DNA of 19,120 nucleotides from SXRF01 sp039808985 (GTDB lineage: Bacteria > Pseudomonadota > Alphaproteobacteria > Rickettsiales > SXRF01). Location of the stretch: positions 1-19,120 of the forward strand of contig JBDHUC010000036.1 in the NCBI GenBank assembly GCA_039808985.1, in the 5' to 3' direction. This document shows, in pieces, positions 14,560 through 19,120 of the stretch. Below the pieces are notes generated by a model. That model saw only the letters and a list, made by a program, of their open reading frames with translations. It searched no databases and was not told the DNA's origin. Position 1 is the first letter of the stretch, and each line of letters opens with the position of its first letter. The position numbers and the translations under genes were made by a program.

Positions 14560-16660
14560 GAAACCCCCGAAAAAAAATCCCGGCAAGAAACCGGCGGATA
14601 AAAAACCTGGCAAAAAATTCACGCCAGGGGCGGATAAGTTACCTGAAATCTGCGTTCTCGTAGTAAGCAGCGAAACTTCCGATGGCGAATTACATGCAAC
14701 ACCGCTGGACTGGAAATCTAATAAGGCCCCTCCCCATATTTCAGTGCTTGAATCAGGGCGCGGGAAAGCAGCAGCAATTGGCGACCGTATATTGGTAAAG
14801 ATGCGCCCCTTGCGCCCCGGATTTTATCAGGCATCTGTCATCCGTGTGCTCGAAAGTGAGCAGGTCAGGCATGTAACAGGGGTTTTTATACCCACAATTG
14901 AAGGCGGCATAATCGAGCCTATCTCGCGCAAGAGCAAGGAAAGCTTCATGGTATCAGCAGCAGATACCGCCGGGGCATTACACGGCGAAATCGTAAATGG
15001 CGAAACCATACGCGGCATCCCTTCTCTGGGAATGGGCTATGCTAAGATAACTGAGCGCTTAGGGCGGGTCGATTCCCCACGCGCAGCAAGCCTTATTGCA
15101 TCTGCCATACATTCCCTGCCCAGCGTTTTTTCACAGGGAGCAATTGCCGAGTCGGAAGCCGCGCCTCTTCCATCCCTTACTTCAGACCGCACGGATTTAC
15201 GCAATATCCCACTGGTCACAATCGATGGGGAAGATGCAAGGGACTTCGACGATGCGGTATTTGCCGAAAAAGATGGCGATGGCTTTCATATAATCGTAGC
15301 AATCGCCGAAGTTGCCTTTTACGTACGAGAAGGAAGCGCACTTGACAAGTCGGCTTTCGAGCGCGGGAATTCAGTATATTTTCCTGACCGGGTTATTCCA
15401 ATGCTGCCCGAACGCCTGTCTAACGGCCTGTGCTCACTTGTTCCCAGCGAAGAGCGCTATTGCCTTGCAGTACATATATGGATTAATTCCGAAGGCGTAA
15501 TGACAAAATATAAATTCGTACGTGGTATAATGCGCTCAGTTGCAAGGCTTACTTATGAACAGGTTGAGTCAGGAATACTTAATGCTGAGAAAGAAAAAAA
15601 TCCACAGCTTAACACTCATATCTCAGCACTTAAGGCCGCATATGCCGCGCTGGCTACCGAGCGCGATAAACGCGGGGCACTGGATCTTGACCTGCCGGAG
15701 TTTAAAATATATTTTGATGCCAGCGGAAATGTATCAAACATCGCTCCAAAAGACAGGCTTGAAAGCCACCGCCTTATAGAATGCTTCATGATAGCAGCCA
15801 ATGTCGCGGCGGCTGATTTCCTGCTTAAAAATAAAGCGCCTGGGATTTACCGCGTACATGAAGCTCCTTCGGAGGAAAAGCTGGAAGATCTGCGCAGCCT
15901 GCTTCTAATGTCCGATTACCGATTGCAAAAAGGCGCCGTTACCGCCAACCATTTAAACAGGGTCCTTAAATCTTCGCATGATGACCCGCGCCGCCCTATG
16001 ATACATACAGCAGTGCTGCGCGCACAGATGCAGGCTTTTTATAGTGCGGAAAACCTTGGGCATTTCGGGCTGGGACTACAGAAATATTGCCATTTCACCT
16101 CGCCGATACGACGCTATAGCGATCTTATTGTCCATCGCTCGATAATAAATATTTTAAATAAGGAAAAAAATAATTTTAAGGGACTGGCCGACATTGCCCT
16201 GCATATTTCTGAAACCGAGCGCCGCGCCATGCTTGCCGAGCGCGATGCTGCCGACCGCTATAAAGTTTCATTCATGTCACGAAAAATCGGCGAAGTATTC
16301 GGAGGCGTAATCGCTGGAATTAATGAATATGGGCTATTTGTGAACTTAAGCGCAACAGGAATAACCGGCTTTATACCCGTACGCAATTTAGGGCATGATT
16401 TCTTCGTTTATGACAAGAAGCATTCCTGCTTCCGTGGACGCTCAAGTGGCACATTATTCTCCCTGGGTGCCGAGATTATGGTCCGCGTCCAGGAAGCCAA
16501 TTCTATGACTGCAAGCCTGATATTCGCGCCCGAATCCCCACCTGTCGAAGCCATGCCGCCACTGCGCGACAAATACGCACATAAGAAAAAATTTGGTAAA
16601 CATTCGGAAAAAGATAAGCGCAATAAAAAGCATACTGGTAAAAAACGCCGGAAACGCTAA
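14546..16660 (+). CDS. rnr: ribonuclease R (without N-terminal winged helix)
   Basis: A 704-aa 3'-5' exoribonuclease that degrades structured RNA. A Lys/Pro-rich stretch (1-30) leads straight into the OB/cold-shock region (about 33-210). The RNB catalytic domain follows, with the four metal ligands D227, D233, D235 and D236 in TIDGEDARDFDD, and ends at HFTSPIRRYSDLIVHR. An S1 domain (about 590-670, GGVIAGINEYGLFVNL) and a basic tail (KKFGKHSEKDKRNKKHTGKKR) complete it. Most proteobacterial RNase R proteins (750-800 aa) begin with an HTH_12 winged helix; here it is absent and the DUF5615-like remnant occupies the DNA where it would be. The start ATG has only a poor ribosome site. Catalytically it appears intact. 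Confidence 0.95.
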   Translation: MPSNKKPPKKNPGKKPADKKPGKKFTPGADKLPEICVLVVSSETSDGELHATPLDWKSNKAPPHISVLESGRGKAAAIGDRILVKMRPLRPGFYQASVIRVLESEQVRHVTGVFIPTIEGGIIEPISRKSKESFMVSAADTAGALHGEIVNGETIRGIPSLGMGYAKITERLGRVDSPRAASLIASAIHSLPSVFSQGAIAESEAAPLPSLTSDRTDLRNIPLVTIDGEDARDFDDAVFAEKDGDGFHIIVAIAEVAFYVREGSALDKSAFERGNSVYFPDRVIPMLPERLSNGLCSLVPSEERYCLAVHIWINSEGVMTKYKFVRGIMRSVARLTYEQVESGILNAEKEKNPQLNTHISALKAAYAALATERDKRGALDLDLPEFKIYFDASGNVSNIAPKDRLESHRLIECFMIAANVAAADFLLKNKAPGIYRVHEAPSEEKLEDLRSLLLMSDYRLQKGAVTANHLNRVLKSSHDDPRRPMIHTAVLRAQMQAFYSAENLGHFGLGLQKYCHFTSPIRRYSDLIVHRSIINILNKEKNNFKGLADIALHISETERRAMLAERDAADRYKVSFMSRKIGEVFGGVIAGINEYGLFVNLSATGITGFIPVRNLGHDFFVYDKKHSCFRGRSSGTLFSLGAEIMVRVQEANSMTASLIFAPESPPVEAMPPLRDKYAHKKKFGKHSEKDKRNKKHTGKKRRKR

Positions 16661-16700
16661 AGCACTTGCATTTTATGAAAAATATTGTAATTTCCGCAGC

Positions 16701-17000
16701 ATGAGCAAAGCAAGGATATACAAACCGGCCAAAAACGCCATGCAATCAGGCAAGGGCAAGGAAAATACATGGTTGCTGGAATATGCTCCTGAAACCCCTT
16801 ATTTTACCGAGGGGCTTATGGGCTGGAGTGGCATGGATGATACCAGGCGCGAAATTTCTCTGCGTTTTCCCCACAAGGAAGCTGCCATCGCCTATGCAAA
16901 GGATAAAAAAATCGAGTTTGAGCTTATTGACCCAAACCAGAGCAAACAGCGGGCAAAAGCCTATGCCGACAACTTTGTTTTTAACAAGGTAACTCGCTGA
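16701..17000 (+). CDS. NDUFS4-like NADH dehydrogenase (complex I) accessory subunit
   Basis: A 99-aa protein of the ETC complex I subunit family, the bacterial counterpart of mitochondrial NDUFS4 (18-kDa subunit), which in alphaproteobacteria associates with the peripheral arm of NADH:quinone oxidoreductase. Visible features are the N-terminal ARIYKPAKNAMQSG (4-17), then WLLEYAPETPYFTEGLMGWSGMDDTRREI with the core LMGW-S-xDT motif (39-48), and FPHKEAAIAYAKDKKIEFEL. The length and motif order fit the family. The frame extends upstream into rnr, but the family start is the ATG at 16701. It lies 40 nt after rnr and is followed by a terminator, so it probably ends that transcript. No Shine-Dalgarno is clear. 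Confidence 0.88.
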   Translation: MSKARIYKPAKNAMQSGKGKENTWLLEYAPETPYFTEGLMGWSGMDDTRREISLRFPHKEAAIAYAKDKKIEFELIDPNQSKQRAKAYADNFVFNKVTR

Positions 17001-17028
17001 ATTATATAAAAACACATCCGATATCCCT

Positions 17029-17053
17029 ATCACCAGTTTTTTGGTGATTTTTT
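17029..17053 (+). terminator. rho-independent terminator
   Basis: A perfect 7-bp stem ATCACCA (17029-17035) / TGGTGAT (17042-17048) with a 6-nt GTTTTT loop is followed by a run of six T (17048-17053). It closes the rnr/NDUFS4-like transcript 29 nt after the stop. It is the only textbook intrinsic terminator I find in the window. Confidence 0.85.
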
Positions 17054-17064
17054 GTCATAATACG

Positions 17065-17093
17065 GTAACATATATGCTGTATATTATTATAAT
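17065..17093 (+). promoter_or_regulatory. candidate promoter of the DUF2610-type operon
   Basis: A perfect -10 hexamer TATAAT (17088-17093) lies 21 nt before the ATG at 17115, in very AT-rich DNA after the terminator. The -35 box is poor (GTAACA, 17065-17070, at a 17-nt spacing). Confidence 0.4.
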
Positions 17094-17114
17094 CTATAAA
17101 CATAATAGGTGGTT

Positions 17115-17402
17115 ATGAAGCGTTTTACCGTTCCTTGCGATTTTAATGGCGTTAAGCACCCGTTCCATGTGTATGTGGGCGAGCCACATGCGCAGCGCCA
17201 CCCTCTTCAGCATCAGGCCTGGTGGCTGTCTACCATCCGCGGCGGAACCATCCCACAGGAAGTTATGGATAGTTTCGAGCGCCTTCATAAGATCGCCCTG
17301 GAAAACAATGTTTCATTCGAGGATCTTTGTGTTTACGCAATGGGCACTGCAGCAGCGGAAGAAACCTCGCAGCAGGCACAGACTGAACAAACACAACAAT
17401 AA
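17115..17402 (+). CDS. DUF2610-type conserved protein
   Basis: A 95-aa soluble protein. I chose the ATG at 17115, preceded by AGGTGG; a GTG 6 nt upstream would add Met-Val. It starts MKRFTVPCDFNGVKHPFHVY and continues VGEPHAQRHPLQHQAWWL, RGGTIPQEVMDSFERLHKIA and NNVSFEDLCVYAMG. To my knowledge this is the pattern of DUF2610, a family of unknown function in Rickettsiales and some other Alphaproteobacteria. The C-terminal 18 residues are a Gln/Thr/Glu-rich tail, probably unstructured. The next gene follows after 27 nt on the same strand, so an operon is likely. No catalytic motif is evident; the conserved Cys-Asp and HPxQ-QAxWL residues are worth noting. Confidence 0.75.
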   Translation: MKRFTVPCDFNGVKHPFHVYVGEPHAQRHPLQHQAWWLSTIRGGTIPQEVMDSFERLHKIALENNVSFEDLCVYAMGTAAAEETSQQAQTEQTQQ

Positions 17403-17429
17403 TACTTTAATTGTATATTGTATAAAAAT

Positions 17430-18947
17430 ATGGATGAGCAAACCCGCTTGCAAAACGAATTGCATAGTAAGTTACTTGCAACCAGCTATACGCTGCTGGA
17501 CACCGCGCATCTTCTCCCATTTCCTGAATTGCTGCCAGTTCCGTCCACAGAGAATAATCCGGTTGAAAAATCACGAAAAACATTGCGCTGGCTTAGAAAC
17601 CTGCAAGGCGTCTGGCAGGATATGGAACACTGGATGTATATCGGCGACCTGCCCGAGCAACAGACCAAAGCCCAATATCTGCAAAACCTTATCGCGCTAT
17701 ATGCCGGGCAGGTTAAAATGGCCCAGCTTACCGACCCGGCGCTGCTTGACCATTTTACAATTGACCATGCCAACTGCGCAGCAGGCAGCATCGCGCTTTC
17801 CATAGCGCTGCATACACTCGAATCGTTGCCGGACGGAAGCCGGTTTATCGCCGAACTTGACAAGCGACTGGATAATATTCCACCGCAGTGGGATAACCGC
17901 CAGGAACAAGGCGTAGAAAAACTTATAGATGCAATTGAGAGTGGCCTTACCCATCTTCTCAACAAGCCACTTGGCGACAGATCGCCAATTGACCGGCTTG
18001 TAGAGCTTAGCAATAACCTGCAGGAGGCAGTGCGCCAGCTATATACCATTGATACGCTTGAAGACCCGGCACGCGAAGAGTCAGTAGAACTTGCGCGGGA
18101 AATACTACGCAAGCTAAAAAACATGTCCTTCAGCGACAAACCTATTGAAGAATCCATAAACACCGGCAGGCCGGATGAAAAACTTGCTTTTGCAAAACGC
18201 ATATCTGAAATGGTTGAGATGTATAAAAACATGCTGCATGAGGCAACCCTGACCAACCCTGATATAATGAATGATATACGTGTTCGCGCTGCAACTGATG
18301 CTGCAAATAACTGCGCCCACAGCGTACAGCTAATGGCTGCCAAGGAAATACCTATAAACTCAACTGCCATGCACCAGATCTCCGCCGACCTAGGTGAACA
18401 TGGCGGGAAAAAATTTCAAAGCGCCAGCCTTAATAAGCTCATGAGCAAAATGGAAGGCGGGGTAGAACAGGCCGCAGATGAAATCTCCTCAAACAAAGAC
18501 CAGAAAAACAAGGCTGCCGTAGAAAATGAAGCCGCCATGCATGCCGACAGGGTACGCCGCCGCCGCAGGCAACGTCAGCACCATAATATCGTATCCAACC
18601 CCAGCGCCGCCAAACGCTCCAACATGGTAAACCAACACCATGTTGTTATGTCAACCCTCAAAGGCGAGGAAAGACCGGCGGGACTTAATAATGTCGATAT
18701 TGCCGCCATCCGCCAGGCCGGGAATTCATTACGCAAAAGCAATAAACAGGCAAACGACATAGCGGCTTTAAATAGGAGCGCAACCAAGAATATGTATGGC
18801 ATACCAATGGCACCATCAGCACCAAAAACTGTTGCACCTGCCTCTCCTGTAAGCCCCGATGATAAAGGATTCGCTGCCCGTGAGCGCGACCCGCTTAACC
18901 CGAACCATCCTAATAACCCGCGCAACAACCGGCCAAGAATTGGGTAG
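17430..18947 (+). CDS. 505-aa hypothetical helical protein
   Basis: I do not recognise this protein. It starts at ATG 17430 (MDEQTRLQNELHSKLLATSY); an in-frame TTG at 17418 is less likely. There is no signal peptide or convincing membrane helix. Residues 1 to about 340 are rich in predicted alpha helix, with regular leucine spacing (for example IDRLVELSNNLQEAVRQLY and AREILRKLKNM). From about 340 the sequence becomes charged and polar, with a very basic cluster RVRRRRRQRQHH at about 373-384 that could bind nucleic acid or act as a targeting signal. The last 60 residues are Pro/Ala/Asn-rich and probably disordered (NPNHPNNPRNNRPRIG). Codon use matches its neighbours. It is paired with the DUF2610-type gene 27 nt upstream. 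An effector or structural role is a guess. Confidence 0.75.
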   Translation: MDEQTRLQNELHSKLLATSYTLLDTAHLLPFPELLPVPSTENNPVEKSRKTLRWLRNLQGVWQDMEHWMYIGDLPEQQTKAQYLQNLIALYAGQVKMAQLTDPALLDHFTIDHANCAAGSIALSIALHTLESLPDGSRFIAELDKRLDNIPPQWDNRQEQGVEKLIDAIESGLTHLLNKPLGDRSPIDRLVELSNNLQEAVRQLYTIDTLEDPAREESVELAREILRKLKNMSFSDKPIEESINTGRPDEKLAFAKRISEMVEMYKNMLHEATLTNPDIMNDIRVRAATDAANNCAHSVQLMAAKEIPINSTAMHQISADLGEHGGKKFQSASLNKLMSKMEGGVEQAADEISSNKDQKNKAAVENEAAMHADRVRRRRRQRQHHNIVSNPSAAKRSNMVNQHHVVMSTLKGEERPAGLNNVDIAAIRQAGNSLRKSNKQANDIAALNRSATKNMYGIPMAPSAPKTVAPASPVSPDDKGFAARERDPLNPNHPNNPRNNRPRIG

Positions 18948-18978
18948 CTGCTTTGGCTCATAGCTAATAATAATTGAC

Positions 18979-18994
18979 CATATTGTTTAATATG
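18979..18994. other. short palindrome after the 505-aa gene
   Basis: CATATT (18979-18984) and AATATG (18989-18994) form a 6-bp perfect AT-rich hairpin with a 4-nt loop, directly beside the IS boundary. There is no T-run, so it is not a convincing terminator. Confidence 0.25.
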
Positions 18995-18996
18995 CT

Positions 18997-19120
18997 AGTC
19001 CGTGTGGACATTCATTTTATCCATAAGCAGATTGCGGCAATGATGAGGAAGGCGAAGAAGCTGAGAGCGGTTTTATCGTATTGGGTTGCGATTCGGCGAA
19101 ATTGCTTGAGTTTATTGAAC
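18997..19120 (-). mobile_element. IS5-family insertion sequence, one end (continues past window)
   Basis: The transposase C-terminus (next entry) is followed outward by about 15 nt that include GTCCGTGTGGACATTC. This GTCC...GGAC palindromic tip is typical of some IS5-family termini. It abuts CTAG (18995-18998), compatible with a TA or CTAG target duplication. The other end lies outside the window, so the inverted repeat and target duplication cannot be confirmed, and the boundary is accurate to a few bases only. Confidence 0.65.
19012..19120 (-). CDS. IS5-family transposase, C-terminal 35 residues (partial)
   Basis: The minus strand reads FNKLKQFRRIATQYDKTALS then FFAFLIIAAICLWIK and a TGA stop (19012-19014). 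The NRLKxFRRIATRYDKTxxxFxxFxxxAAIxxWL pattern is the standard end of IS5-family (DDE) transposases, after the catalytic glutamate. Only the tail is in the window, so integrity of the enzyme cannot be judged. It points toward the 505-aa gene and does not interrupt it. Confidence 0.82.
   Translation of the reverse strand, partial: FNKLKQFRRIATQYDKTALSFFAFLIIAAICLWIK

Noticed and set aside
17486..18370. 294-codon antisense ORF on the minus strand inside the 505-aa gene
   Set aside because: It is Ser/Arg/Cys-rich with no family resemblance, as expected of an antisense shadow; the plus-strand frame has the natural amino-acid composition and operon context.

Overview
The window looks like a chromosomal piece of a low-to-mid GC alphaproteobacterium. 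Three things point there: the block ruvX-plsY-dprA-topA-rnr, an order typical of that class; a nuclear-type complex I accessory subunit (NDUFS4-like) just after rnr; and a small DUF2610-type protein, a family I associate with Rickettsiales and related lineages. I cannot name a genus. No ribosomal RNA or phage module is present.

Layout. (1) 1-136: two identical 35-nt 3' halves of a tRNA-Thr, 101 bp apart. The first is cut by the window edge and the second has a broken 5' half, which resembles a tRNA attachment-site scar. (2) 280-3156, plus strand: a GH13 alpha-glucosidase fused to a PfkB-type sugar/nucleoside kinase. (3) 5771-3161, minus strand: a tightly packed operon of a J-domain membrane protein, an unknown membrane protein, a DUF486 DMT-type membrane protein and an NAD(P)-binding SDR protein. 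The SDR gene carries an in-frame palindromic repeat. (4) 9371-5895, minus strand: gatC, an unknown 66-aa ORF, gatA and gatB, the tRNA-dependent amidotransferase. (5) 9465-16660, plus strand: ruvX, plsY, dprA, topA, then an internally deleted DUF5615 (PIN-like) remnant in the topA-rnr gap, then rnr. (6) 16701-17000: the NDUFS4-like gene, followed by a clear rho-independent terminator. (7) 17115-18947: a DUF2610-type gene and an unrecognised 505-aa gene, probably one operon. (8) About 18995 to the end: the terminus and transposase C-terminus of an IS5-family insertion sequence.

How the genes fit together. The core is housekeeping: Glu/Asp-tRNA amidation (gatCAB), phospholipid synthesis (plsY), DNA topology and uptake (topA, dprA), and RNA processing and decay (ruvX, rnr). 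The accessory signal is at the seams: the tRNA scar, the fusion enzyme beside it, the palindromic element inside the SDR gene, the decayed toxin-like ORF before an rnr that lacks its usual N-terminal winged helix, and the IS at the right edge. I see no convincing new defence or secretion system. The best candidates for undescribed biology are the GH13-PfkB fusion and the two operons of unknown proteins (J-protein operon; DUF2610 plus 505-aa protein).
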